A stretch of DNA of 23,671 nt from Microbacteriaceae bacterium. GTDB taxonomy: Bacteria > Actinomycetota > Actinomycetes > Actinomycetales > Microbacteriaceae. The notes beneath the pieces are model-generated. The model saw only the letters and a list, made by a program, of their open reading frames with translations. It was not told the DNA's origin and did not search any database. Shown one piece after another: positions 1 to 7,105 of this stretch; position 1 is the stretch's first letter; each line of letters begins with the position of its first letter. The stretch covers positions 1 through 23,671 of the forward strand of contig JAAZFP010000113.1 of the NCBI GenBank assembly GCA_012511645.1, read 5' to 3'. The translations under genes and the position numbers were made by a program.

Positions 1-1
1 A

Positions 2-376
2 CAGAAAGAGCTCGACGCCGACATCGGTGACGATCTTGCTGTTCTGCTGCAAGCAGTCGAGATGGTGGTGCTGGCGCACCTCGGCTCCACCTCGATGTTG
101 CAGCGAAAGCTGAGCGTTGGCTTTGCGAAGGCGGGGCGCCTCATGGACCTCATGGAGTCTCGCAACATTGTGGGCCCGAGCCAGGGCTCGAAGCCGCGCG
201 ACGTACTGGTCACTCCAGAACAGCTGGCCGAGACCGTTGCCAAGATCACAGGTGCCCCTGCTCCTGTCAGTGGTGGGGCAGTGTCATCTGATTACGGGAT
301 GTCGTCGGCTTCGTACGGCAACGATGAAGACGAAGCCGAGAGCGAAGACGCATGGCAACTGACTGGGCGGGACTAG
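2..376 (+). CDS. ftsK: DNA translocase FtsK/SpoIIIE, C-terminal fragment (gamma domain)
   Basis: The reading frame is open from the left edge of the window and ends at TAG 374-376, so this is only the last 124 codons or so of a much longer gene. The residues around 62-190 (VEMVVLAHLGSTSMLQRKL, then VGFAKAGRLMDLME and IVGPSQGSKPRDVL) match the winged-helix gamma domain that reads polar KOPS sequences and directs the FtsK hexamer towards the terminus during chromosome segregation. The last 40 or so residues are an acidic, low-complexity tail. The motor domain lies outside the window. pgsA follows after 7 nt, as in many actinobacteria. The family call is firm; nothing can be said about the missing N-terminal membrane part. 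Confidence 0.93.
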   Translation, partial: QKELDADIGDDLAVLLQAVEMVVLAHLGSTSMLQRKLSVGFAKAGRLMDLMESRNIVGPSQGSKPRDVLVTPEQLAETVAKITGAPAPVSGGAVSSDYGMSSASYGNDEDEAESEDAWQLTGRD

Positions 377-383
377 AAGCAAC

Positions 384-986
384 ATGACCTCAACGTCTCC
401 TGCGCAGCAGGCACCGAGCAACTGGAACATCGCGAACATCATCACGATTGTCCGCATGATCGCGACACCGTTCTTTCTGTGGATGCTGCTCGCAGATGGT
501 TCTGCCGATGGGCCGCTGAGATGGGCTGCGGCCGTGTTCTTCGTGCTGGCGATCGCAACAGACGCGTGGGACGGCTATTTGGCGCGCTCCCGGGGCCTCG
601 TCACCGATCTCGGCAAGCTGCTCGACCCGATCGCAGACAAGCTCCTGACGGGAAGCGCGTTGGTCGGGCTGTCGATCCTCGGAGAGCTGCCCTGGTGGGT
701 CACGATCGTGGTGCTGATTCGTGAGGTCGGCATCACGGTGCATCGGTTGTTCGAAGCTCGCACGGTTGTTGTCGCGGCGGCCTGGATGGGCAAGCTCAAG
801 ACGGTGACACAGGCGGTGGCAATTGCGCTCGCACTCTTTCCGTTCGCCTCGATCTTTGGTGATTGGGTGATCTGGGTCAACATCATCACGATGACCATCG
901 CTGTGGTGCTCACCATTGCAAGCGGTATCGACTATGTGGTGAACTTCATGCGGATGACAAAGCACCTGCCGAAGGCCTCGGAGTAG
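384..986 (+). CDS. pgsA: CDP-diacylglycerol--glycerol-3-phosphate 3-phosphatidyltransferase
   Basis: This membrane enzyme joins CDP-diacylglycerol and glycerol-3-phosphate to make phosphatidylglycerophosphate, the precursor of phosphatidylglycerol and cardiolipin. The 200-residue product has the CDP-alcohol phosphotransferase signature DGxxARx8GxxxDxxxD at residues 63-85 (D63, G64, A67, R68, G77, D81, D85), which binds the metal ions and CDP. Several hydrophobic segments (about 22-38, 48-60, 93-115, 135-150, 160-180) fit an integral membrane protein. The ATG is 7 nt after the ftsK stop, and the cinA-type gene follows after 5 nt, so the three are probably co-transcribed. The ftsK-pgsA-clgR order is also found in mycobacteria, where this gene is called pgsA3. 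Length is normal. Confidence 0.95.
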   Translation: MTSTSPAQQAPSNWNIANIITIVRMIATPFFLWMLLADGSADGPLRWAAAVFFVLAIATDAWDGYLARSRGLVTDLGKLLDPIADKLLTGSALVGLSILGELPWWVTIVVLIREVGITVHRLFEARTVVVAAAWMGKLKTVTQAVAIALALFPFASIFGDWVIWVNIITMTIAVVLTIASGIDYVVNFMRMTKHLPKASE

Positions 987-991
987 CCCTC

Positions 992-1537
992 GTGCCCGAC
1001 GCAACGGTGGCGCTCTCGGAAGCACGATTCGAGCAGATCGCTGCTGCTGGGTGGCGCATTGCCGTTGCTGAGTCGTTGACGGGCGGGCTGCTTGCCGATG
1101 CATTCGTCTCGGTGCCCGGCGCATCGAGTGTGTTTTCGGGTGCAGTGGTCGCCTACGACACGGCGCTGAAGCACTCGGTGCTCGGCGTCGACGAGGCGTT
1201 GCTCATCGAATCTGGTCCAGTGCATCCGGAAGTGGCACGTCACATGGCACGCGGCGTGCGCGCCGTGTGCGCCGTGCGCAGAGAGCAGGGCGGTGAAGCC
1301 ATGGTTGCCGATATCGGCTTAGCCACCACTGGGGTTGCCGGTCCCGATCCCGACCCTCAGACGGGCCAGGCGGCCGGCACAGTGTGGCTGGGAGTGAGTT
1401 CGCGGCTTGGCGATCGGGCAGTGCTGATGCAGTTCGACGGTGATCGGCAGGCCATCCGTGAGGCCGCGGTTCGAGCGGTGCTGATTGAACTCGCAGACGA
1501 ACTCAGTTCACTTGGGCTCGATTTTCCCGAAACTTGA
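992..1537 (+). CDS. CinA-family protein / nicotinamide-nucleotide amidohydrolase (PncC domain)
   Basis: This is a stand-alone C-terminal CinA domain of 181 residues, the PncC type that deamidates nicotinamide mononucleotide to nicotinate mononucleotide. Hallmarks are AESLTGG at residues 26-32, with the proposed catalytic Ser28, and ATTGVAGPDP at 111-120. I chose GTG 992 because GGAG lies at 980-983, 8 nt upstream, and translation begins 5 nt after pgsA. The in-frame ATG at 863 would overlap pgsA by more than 120 nt. The N-terminal MoCF-like domain of full CinA is absent, which is usual for short bacterial paralogues. Activity on NMN is inferred from the family, not shown here. Confidence 0.9.
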   Translation: MPDATVALSEARFEQIAAAGWRIAVAESLTGGLLADAFVSVPGASSVFSGAVVAYDTALKHSVLGVDEALLIESGPVHPEVARHMARGVRAVCAVRREQGGEAMVADIGLATTGVAGPDPDPQTGQAAGTVWLGVSSRLGDRAVLMQFDGDRQAIREAAVRAVLIELADELSSLGLDFPET

Positions 1538-1551
1538 GTCGATGTCACTCA

Positions 1552-1564
1552 TATTCAGTGAATA
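1552..1564. promoter_or_regulatory. Perfect palindrome upstream of clgR (possible operator)
   Basis: TATTCAGTGAATA is a perfect 6+1+6 palindrome in the 158-nt gap between the cinA-type gene and clgR. A second inverted repeat, GAATAA (1570-1575) with TTATTC (1593-1598), follows, and CAGTGA recurs at 1600-1605. The cluster looks like a regulator-binding region. It does not match the published ClgR motif (CGC-N5-GCG type), so the binding protein is unknown. Confidence 0.4.
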
Positions 1565-1695
1565 CTCAGGAATAATCTCGGGTTGGTGGCGGTTATTCTC
1601 AGTGACGCCGGGCATACTGGTCACATATAGGCTAGAACACACGGCGCTGGTAAACGGGGGGCGCTGCTTCGGCGGCGCACGAGAAGGAGGATGCG

Positions 1696-2022
1696 ATGGT
1701 ACTAGTACGTCAAGAGATCGGCGATGTGCTGCGTGACTTCCGCCTGCAGAAGGGGCGCACGCTGCGTCAGGTTGCTGGCGAGGCAAGCGTTGCTCTCGGA
1801 TATCTCAGCGAGGTCGAGCGCGGGCAAAAAGAGGCTTCCAGTGAGATCCTTTCTGCGGTTGCAGACGCGCTTGAGACGCCGCTGTCCGTCATTATGGGTG
1901 AGGTGAGCGATCGCCTCGCGATTGTTGAAGGGCTGAGCGGCCCGATGACCGCTCAGGTGCCAGACACGGTTCCTGCCGATCTGGTGTCAGGCTATCGACC
2001 CGAATTGATGGCTCGTCGCTAG
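1696..2022 (+). CDS. clgR: ClgR-type XRE-family transcriptional regulator
   Basis: This is a 108-residue protein with a single helix-turn-helix domain (about residues 7-65); the recognition region is around VALGYLSEVERGQKEAS. The sequence and its position behind ftsK-pgsA identify it as ClgR, the actinobacterial activator of clp protease genes and, in mycobacteria, of cell-envelope stress genes. The ATG is set by a strong AAGGAGG at 1684-1690, 5 nt upstream. It has its own 158-nt upstream region with palindromes and is followed by a strong terminator (2038-2075), so it looks like a separately controlled single gene. In mycobacteria a PspA-like gene follows clgR; here it is absent and a DUF3046 gene comes next. 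ClgR proteins are often turned over by Clp; the C-terminus here is MARR. Confidence 0.88.
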   Translation: MVLVRQEIGDVLRDFRLQKGRTLRQVAGEASVALGYLSEVERGQKEASSEILSAVADALETPLSVIMGEVSDRLAIVEGLSGPMTAQVPDTVPADLVSGYRPELMARR

Positions 2023-2037
2023 TGAGTGAACGTGATG

Positions 2038-2075
2038 CAGGCGCTCGGCCGGTTGGTCGGGCGCCTGTTCTTTTC
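2038..2075 (+). terminator. Rho-independent terminator after clgR
   Basis: CAGGCGC (2038-2044) pairs with GCGCCTG (2061-2067), and pairing continues inward through 2045-2050 with 2055-2060 (two G-T wobbles) around a GGTT loop, giving a stem of about 13 bp. It is followed by TTCTTTTC, a good T-rich tail. It lies between clgR and the DUF3046 start codon. Confidence 0.85.
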
Positions 2076-2092
2076 TCAGGGGCATGCGACGC

Positions 2093-2311
2093 ATGAAGCA
2101 CAGCGAGTTTCAGCGTGCCATGCGTGAAGAATTTGGTGACGTGTATGCCGGTGTGCTGATTCGGGATCACTGGCTCGCTCGCTATTCGCAAACGGCGGCA
2201 GAAGTCCTTGAGCATGGGGTGCCGGTGCGCGACGTCTGGAACGCGCTGTGCGAAGAGCTGCAGGTGCCAGTGGAGCGTCGCCACGGCAGGGGCCTGCGCG
2301 ACCCGGAATAG
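2093..2311 (+). CDS. DUF3046 family protein
   Basis: This small protein (72 residues from ATG 2093) belongs to the actinobacterial DUF3046 family, which sits next to recA in many genomes (Rv2738c in M. tuberculosis). Visible family features are the MKHSEFxRAMREEFG start, the central RDHWLARYSQTAAEVLEHG, and VRDVWNALCEELQVP near the end. I prefer ATG 2093 over ATG 2084 because AGGGG at 2078-2082 is well placed (10 nt) for 2093 but only 1 nt from 2084, and because family members begin with the HSEF segment. No function is established for the family; the link to recA is positional. The upstream terminator leaves its promoter unclear. Confidence 0.85.
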   Translation: MKHSEFQRAMREEFGDVYAGVLIRDHWLARYSQTAAEVLEHGVPVRDVWNALCEELQVPVERRHGRGLRDPE

Positions 2312-2384
2312 GCTGCGCGGGAGTGCGTGGGGTGTTGCTTCCTCTGTTTTGAACGCACTTTGTCTCGCGAAATTCGGCGTGTCG

Positions 2385-2402
2385 TTCGAATGTGTGTTCG
2401 AA
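2385..2402. promoter_or_regulatory. LexA (SOS) box of recA
   Basis: TTCGAATGTGTGTTCGAA is a palindrome that fits the actinobacterial and Bacillus-type LexA box (TCGAAC-N4-GTTCGA) with one change in the left half. It lies in the 280-nt region before recA. A possible -10, TATCGT at 2409-2414, starts 6 nt downstream, so bound LexA would cover the -35/spacer region of that promoter. Confidence 0.88.
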
Positions 2403-2591
2403 TGCGCGTATCGTCGTGCACAGGTGAATTGCAGCCCAAGTTATGCACAGATGTGCGCCTCAACGCAGAAATGTCTGAGGTGCTGTCTACATTCAATAGG
2501 GCAGCAGTCACCACGCCTTGTCACTGGTTTTCAGCATGACAGTAGGTAGGCGGCAACACTGGCGAATATCGCCCCGACACAGGAGCACATC

Positions 2592-3659
2592 ATGGCAGCA
2601 CCAAAAGATCGCGAAAAGGCACTCGAGGTTGCACTCGCGAACATCGACAAGCAGTTCGGCAAGGGCGCCATTATGCGCCTGGGCAGCACTGAGCGACCGC
2701 CAGTTGAGGTGATTCCGACCGGTTCGATCGCGCTTGATGTGGCGCTCGGCATTGGTGGGCTGCCACGCGGCAGAATCATTGAGATTTACGGCCCTGAGTC
2801 ATCTGGTAAGACCACGCTCACCCTGCACGCCATTGCAAATGCGCAGCGTGCGGGTGGCATCGCAGCGTTTATCGATGCAGAGCATGCGCTCGACCCCGAG
2901 TATGCGCAGAAGCTGGGCGTTGATATTGACGCGCTGCTGGTGTCGCAGCCAGACACGGGCGAGCAAGCGCTCGAGATCGCAGACATGCTGATTCGCTCGG
3001 GATCGGTCGATCTCGTCGTGATCGACTCGGTTGCAGCGCTCGTGCCAAAGGCCGAGATCGAAGGCGAGATGGGTGACGCACACGTCGGACTGCAGGCTCG
3101 GTTGATGTCGCAGGCGTTGCGAAAGATCACTGGCGGGCTGAACCAAACCAAAACCTCCGCAATTTTCATCAACCAGCTCCGTGAAAAGGTCGGCGTGTTC
3201 TTCGGCAGCCCAGAGACCACCTCTGGTGGCAAAGCCCTGAAGTTCTACGCATCGGTTCGTCTTGATATTCGCCGCATTCAGACACTGAAAGACGGCGCTG
3301 ACGCGGTCGGCAACCGCACGCGAGTCAAGGTCGTGAAGAACAAGATGGCTCCGCCCTTCAAGCAGGCCGAGTTTGACATCCTCTACGGTGTTGGCATTTC
3401 ACGCGAGGGCTCGCTGATTGACTTTGGGGTCGAGCACGGTCTGATCAAGAAGAGTGGTGCCTGGTACACCTACGAGGGTGACCAGCTCGGGCAGGGCATG
3501 GAAAATTCTCGTCGTTTCCTGATCGCGAACCCCGAGATTGCCGCCGAGATCGAGGAGAAGATCTTGGTCAAGCTGGGCGTGAAAGACGACCCGAACGCCC
3601 CTGCTGCTGACCTCAGCGCCGAGCAAGGCGATGATGCGCAGGCGCGCATCGGGGCCTAA
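2592..3659 (+). CDS. recA: Recombinase RecA
   Basis: RecA forms ATP-dependent filaments on single-stranded DNA for strand exchange and, as a coprotease, triggers LexA self-cleavage. The 355-residue product carries Walker A GPESSGKT at residues 67-74, the VVIDSVAALVPKAEIEGEMGD region, the conserved INQLREKVGVFFGSPETT segment (L2 loop region), and a variable acidic C-terminus. Length is normal and there is no intein. ATG 2592 has AGGAG at 2581-2585, 6 nt upstream. The 280-nt upstream region has no convincing gene; it holds a LexA box (2385-2402), a GCACA-ga-TGTGC palindrome (2445-2456) and a TTGTCACTG element (2518-2526). recX follows after 19 nt, presumably in the same transcript. Confidence 0.99.
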   Translation: MAAPKDREKALEVALANIDKQFGKGAIMRLGSTERPPVEVIPTGSIALDVALGIGGLPRGRIIEIYGPESSGKTTLTLHAIANAQRAGGIAAFIDAEHALDPEYAQKLGVDIDALLVSQPDTGEQALEIADMLIRSGSVDLVVIDSVAALVPKAEIEGEMGDAHVGLQARLMSQALRKITGGLNQTKTSAIFINQLREKVGVFFGSPETTSGGKALKFYASVRLDIRRIQTLKDGADAVGNRTRVKVVKNKMAPPFKQAEFDILYGVGISREGSLIDFGVEHGLIKKSGAWYTYEGDQLGQGMENSRRFLIANPEIAAEIEEKILVKLGVKDDPNAPAADLSAEQGDDAQARIGA

Positions 3660-3678
3660 TCCCTGAACAGGAGACGCC

Positions 3679-4524
3679 ATGGTGGTTCGTTTCTTGCCTG
3701 CGGCTGAGGCTGCCTCCTCCGACACCGTTCGTGAGCGAGGCGATCTCGCCGAGGTCATTGAGTTTCGTTCGCGGCTGGCAAGCACTGGCTCGGTGGTGAC
3801 GGCAACTGAGCCGCGCCGTTCGGAAGGGGTGTGGGGCGCAGCGCCAACCGTCGAGAGTGCCGCTCACGATGACGCGGATGACGCGGATGACTCTGCTCAG
3901 CAATCTCCGACGAGTGTGGCCCCCCTGATTCAGTTGAAGACGCGAGGGGCTGTGGCCAGCGCCTCGGCCACACGGGGCGATATCACGCAGGACACAGCCG
4001 GTACGCTGAGCGATGATCTCACCGAGATCGAACATGAGCCAGTTGCGGCCGCTCACGCCGACGCGGTGAAGCTGCTCGCTCGACGTGCGCGTTCGAGTGG
4101 TGAGCTGCGTCGTGAGCTGGCGGCGATCGGCCACCACGCGGTTGATATCGAAGAAGTCGTGCTCGAATGTGAGACGAGTCTCTATCTCGACGACCTCGGG
4201 CTGGCGAGAGTGCTGACCGAGACGCTGCGTGAACGCAAGCGAGCGAGCCGATCGCAGATTCAGCGAAAGCTTCGTGAGCGGCTGCTTCCTGACTGGGCCA
4301 TTGACGAGGCACTCGCCGAGCTCGACGAGGACACCGAACACGCTCTGTTGCGCGAGGCCGCCCATGATCGTGCGCGCAAGATGCGCGGGCTCGACCGTCA
4401 GGTTGCAGAACGACGGTTACTTGGCTTCCTTGCCCGTCGCGGGTGGAGTGGCGAACGGGCCATACGTGTGGCTCGTGAGGCGCTTGATAATTCCGCGGCC
4501 CGCGGCACGGTCACCTTCCGTTGA
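3679..4524 (+). CDS. recX: Regulatory protein RecX with long N-terminal extension
   Basis: RecX binds RecA filaments and limits their growth and activity. The recognisable three-helix-repeat RecX region is about residues 123-272 (for example AVKLLARRARSSGELRREL, then YLDDLGLARVLTETL, and RRLLGFLARRGWSGERAIRV). At 281 residues the protein is much longer than the usual 150-190, because of a Ser/Thr/Ala/Asp-rich N-terminal part of about 120 residues that looks disordered. That part contains an in-frame 9-bp tandem repeat (GATGACGCG, 3868-3891) encoding alternating Asp-Asp-Ala. ATG 3679 has AGGAG at 3669-3673. A shorter product from an internal start cannot be excluded, but this is the best-supported ribosome-binding site. 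Confidence 0.92.
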   Translation: MVVRFLPAAEAASSDTVRERGDLAEVIEFRSRLASTGSVVTATEPRRSEGVWGAAPTVESAAHDDADDADDSAQQSPTSVAPLIQLKTRGAVASASATRGDITQDTAGTLSDDLTEIEHEPVAAAHADAVKLLARRARSSGELRRELAAIGHHAVDIEEVVLECETSLYLDDLGLARVLTETLRERKRASRSQIQRKLRERLLPDWAIDEALAELDEDTEHALLREAAHDRARKMRGLDRQVAERRLLGFLARRGWSGERAIRVAREALDNSAARGTVTFR

Positions 4525-4547
4525 GCATTCTTGCCGAGACCCCTCGG

Positions 4548-4553
4548 TAGAAT
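4548..4553 (+). promoter_or_regulatory. -10 element for leaderless transcription of miaB
   Basis: TAGAAT begins exactly 12 nt before the A of the miaB ATG (4560), so the expected transcription start is the start codon itself. There is no Shine-Dalgarno sequence. No good -35 is visible, which is common for actinobacterial leaderless promoters. Confidence 0.65.
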
Positions 4554-4559
4554 TACCGC

Positions 4560-6101
4560 ATGCCTTCTGCAGCAGCCACACTCATCGCGCCATCGCCTGC
4601 GGCGCTTCGTCCCGACGGCAGCCCGCGCAGCTACACGGTGCGCACGCTCGGCTGCCAAATGAACGTTCACGACTCTGAGCGGCTCTCTGGTTCACTCGAA
4701 GCCGCCGGATATGTCGCCGCCGATCCAACCGACCAGGCCGATGTCATCGTCATCAACACCTGCGCAGTGCGAGAGAACGCGGCCAATAAGCTCTACGGCA
4801 ACCTGGGCTATTTGGCCTCGGTGAAGCGTGAGCGCGAAGGCATGCAGATCGCCGTGGGAGGCTGCCTCGCGCAGAAAGACCAGGGCACCATCGTCGAGAA
4901 GGCGCCATGGGTCGACGTCGTGTTTGGTACGCACAATATGGGTTCGTTGCCCACCCTGCTCGAACGTGCGCGACACAATGCCGAGGCTCAGGTTGAGATT
5001 CTCGAGGCGCTCGAGGTCTTTCCCTCGACGCTTCCGACCAAGCGTGATTCCGCGTCAAGCGGCTGGGTGTCGATCTCAGTGGGGTGCAACAATACCTGCA
5101 CGTTCTGCATCGTGCCCTCGCTCCGCGGGAAAGAAAAGGACCGTCGCCCCGGCGATGTGCTCGCCGAGGTGCAGGCACTCGTCGATGACGGTGCCATCGA
5201 GGTGACACTACTGGGGCAGAATGTCAACACCTACGGCGTTGAGTTTGGCGACCGGCAGGCGTTTGGCAAGCTCTTGCGGGCAATGGGCGAGATCGACGGC
5301 CTCGAGCGGGTGCGCTTCACGAGCCCACATCCTGCCGCCTTCACGGATGACGTCATAGCCGCCATGGCTGAAACCCACAATGTGATGCCGACACTGCACA
5401 TGCCGCTTCAGTCGGGCTCAGACGCAGTGCTCAAGGCAATGCGGCGCTCATACCGCTCGAAGAAGTTCCTGGGCATTCTCGACGATGTCCGAGCACGAAT
5501 CCCGAGCGCGGCAATCACCACCGACATTATTGTTGGGTTCCCGGGCGAGACAGACGAAGACTTCGAAGAGACCATGCGCGTCGTGGAAGCGTCACGGTTT
5601 CAGAGCGCGTTTACCTTCCAATACTCCATTCGCCCGGGTACTCCGGCAGCAACGATGCCGAACCAGGTGCCGAAGGCCGTGGTGCAAGAGCGCTATGAGC
5701 GGTTGATGGAATTGCAGGAGCGCATCTCGCTCGAAGAGAACCACGCCCAAATCGGCCGCACGGTGCAGGTGCTTGTCGCCGATAGCGAGGGCAAGAAGGA
5801 CGCTGCGACCCGACGCTTGTCAGGCCGTGCTGAAGATAATCGCCTGGTGCACTTTGCGGTGCCCGAGGGGGCAGAAGAGCCACGACCGGGTGATGTGGTG
5901 ACCGCGACGGTTACCTCTGCCGCGCCATTCTTTATCATCGCAGATGACACCACCCAGTACGCCGTGCGTCGCACGAGGTCGGGTGACGCCTGGGATCGTC
6001 GTCAGGCCGAAAGCTGCGGCGTGCCATCCCCACAGTCATCCGCTGGCGGGTCGGTGACCGTGGGTCTCGGCATGCCGGTGCTGCGCACCGTATCTGCGTA
6101 G
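4560..6101 (+). CDS. miaB: tRNA-2-methylthio-N6-dimethylallyladenosine synthase MiaB
   Basis: MiaB is a radical-SAM methylthiotransferase that converts i6A37 to ms2i6A37 in tRNAs reading UNN codons. The N-terminal UPF0004 domain supplies three cysteines for the auxiliary Fe-S cluster (C32 in GCQMNVHDSE, C68 in NTCAVREN, C102 in GGCLAQ). The radical-SAM motif CNNTCTFC is at residues 176-183, and a TRAM RNA-binding domain lies at about 385-455. The 513-residue length includes a short N-terminal extension (about 24 residues) and a C-terminal tail of about 50 residues with no recognisable motif. The start is supported by the leaderless-type -10 at 4548. miaA, which makes its substrate, follows after 11 nt. 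Confidence 0.97.
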   Translation: MPSAAATLIAPSPAALRPDGSPRSYTVRTLGCQMNVHDSERLSGSLEAAGYVAADPTDQADVIVINTCAVRENAANKLYGNLGYLASVKREREGMQIAVGGCLAQKDQGTIVEKAPWVDVVFGTHNMGSLPTLLERARHNAEAQVEILEALEVFPSTLPTKRDSASSGWVSISVGCNNTCTFCIVPSLRGKEKDRRPGDVLAEVQALVDDGAIEVTLLGQNVNTYGVEFGDRQAFGKLLRAMGEIDGLERVRFTSPHPAAFTDDVIAAMAETHNVMPTLHMPLQSGSDAVLKAMRRSYRSKKFLGILDDVRARIPSAAITTDIIVGFPGETDEDFEETMRVVEASRFQSAFTFQYSIRPGTPAATMPNQVPKAVVQERYERLMELQERISLEENHAQIGRTVQVLVADSEGKKDAATRRLSGRAEDNRLVHFAVPEGAEEPRPGDVVTATVTSAAPFFIIADDTTQYAVRRTRSGDAWDRRQAESCGVPSPQSSAGGSVTVGLGMPVLRTVSA

Positions 6102-6112
6102 GCAGCGCCATC

Positions 6113-7105
6113 GTGACCGCGGCGATTCGCCGGTTTGTGACGCAACTGCTGCAGGACGGTGCAACGCGCGAAGGCTACGAGCAGCGAGCTGATCTGCGGG
6201 ATTCTCGGTCGCCGCGACTCTGGGCGGTGGTCGGCGCAACTGGCACTGGCAAAACCGCGTTATCGCTTGAGCTCGCGGCGCAGTTGGCGAAACAGGGCAC
6301 CCGCGTTGAAATCGTGAATGAGGACGCCATGCAGGTGTATCGCGGCATGGACATCGGCACGGCCAAGTTGCCCGTGGCCGAGCGGCAAGCCGTGCCGCAT
6401 CACCTGTTTGATGTGCTGGACATCACCGCGGAGGCGACCGTCGCGTGGTATCAGCCAGAGGCGAGACACACGATTCATGAGATCGCTTCACGGGGCAATG
6501 ATGCAATTTTGGTTGGCGGATCCGGGCTGTACGTTTCGAGCGTGATCTATGACTTTCAGTTCCCGCCGCGAGATGAGCAGCTGAGGGCAATGCTTGAGTT
6601 GAGACTTGAGCGAGAGGGAAGCGACTCGTTGCTCATGCAGCTTGAAACGCTCGACCCAGCTGCGGCGGCATCAATTGATCGACAGAATCCTCGCAGAATT
6701 GTGCGTGCTCTCGAAATCGCCATGCTCGGTGGCTCGGCCGTCACACAGTTGCCCGATTCGCCTGGGCTGTGGTGGCCCGACACGACTGTCATTGGCACCC
6801 GCATCGAACGCTCGGTGCTGGTTGAGCGTCTCGACCGCCGCGTCGAGCTTATGTGGCAGGCGGGGCTCATCGATGAGGTGCGGGGGCTCCTACACGATGG
6901 TCTCGAACGGGGGAAGACCGCGAGCCAGGCCATTGGGTACCAGCAGGCGATTGCCCAGTTGCGCGGTGAACTCACTGAGGCAGAAGCGATTGCGTCGACC
7001 CAGCTCGCGACGAGACGCTATGCGCGTCGGCAGGTGAGCTGGTTCAAACGGTACGCTGAGGTGCAGTGGTGCACCACGAGCGGTGAGGAACACGAGGCAG
7101 TATGA
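6113..7105 (+). CDS. miaA: tRNA dimethylallyltransferase MiaA
   Basis: MiaA transfers the dimethylallyl group of DMAPP to N6 of A37 in tRNA, the step before MiaB. The product has the P-loop GATGTGKT at residues 41-48, the substrate loop EDAMQVYRGMDIGTAK (canonical members have DSMQVY; here the Ser is Ala), VGGSGLYVSSVI, QNPRRIVRALEI, and IGYQQAIAQL near the C-terminus. GTG 6113 lies 11 nt after the miaB stop. About 35 residues precede the P-loop region, more than usual, so a later start such as GTG 6137 is possible. The gene ends in an ATGA overlap with dapF, implying translational coupling. Confidence 0.95.
   Translation: MTAAIRRFVTQLLQDGATREGYEQRADLRDSRSPRLWAVVGATGTGKTALSLELAAQLAKQGTRVEIVNEDAMQVYRGMDIGTAKLPVAERQAVPHHLFDVLDITAEATVAWYQPEARHTIHEIASRGNDAILVGGSGLYVSSVIYDFQFPPRDEQLRAMLELRLEREGSDSLLMQLETLDPAAAASIDRQNPRRIVRALEIAMLGGSAVTQLPDSPGLWWPDTTVIGTRIERSVLVERLDRRVELMWQAGLIDEVRGLLHDGLERGKTASQAIGYQQAIAQLRGELTEAEAIASTQLATRRYARRQVSWFKRYAEVQWCTTSGEEHEAV

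Noticed and set aside
390..1124. Minus-strand ORF of 244 codons
   Set aside because: It lies opposite pgsA and the cinA-type gene, is rich in Arg/His/Gln as expected for an antisense shadow in high-GC DNA, and has no recognisable domain.
1664..1680. GGCGCTGCTTCGGCGGC as a ClgR autoregulatory site
   Set aside because: The spacing between the CGC and GCG halves is 7 rather than the 5 expected for the ClgR motif.
2208..2549. Plus-strand ORFs covering the recA leader (also 2327-2539)
   Set aside because: They overlap the DUF3046 gene or the LexA box, are Cys/Arg-rich, and lack family features or a good ribosome-binding site.
3613..4365. Minus-strand ORF of 250 codons opposite recX
   Set aside because: The recX frame on the other strand has a clear family match and ribosome-binding site; this one has neither.
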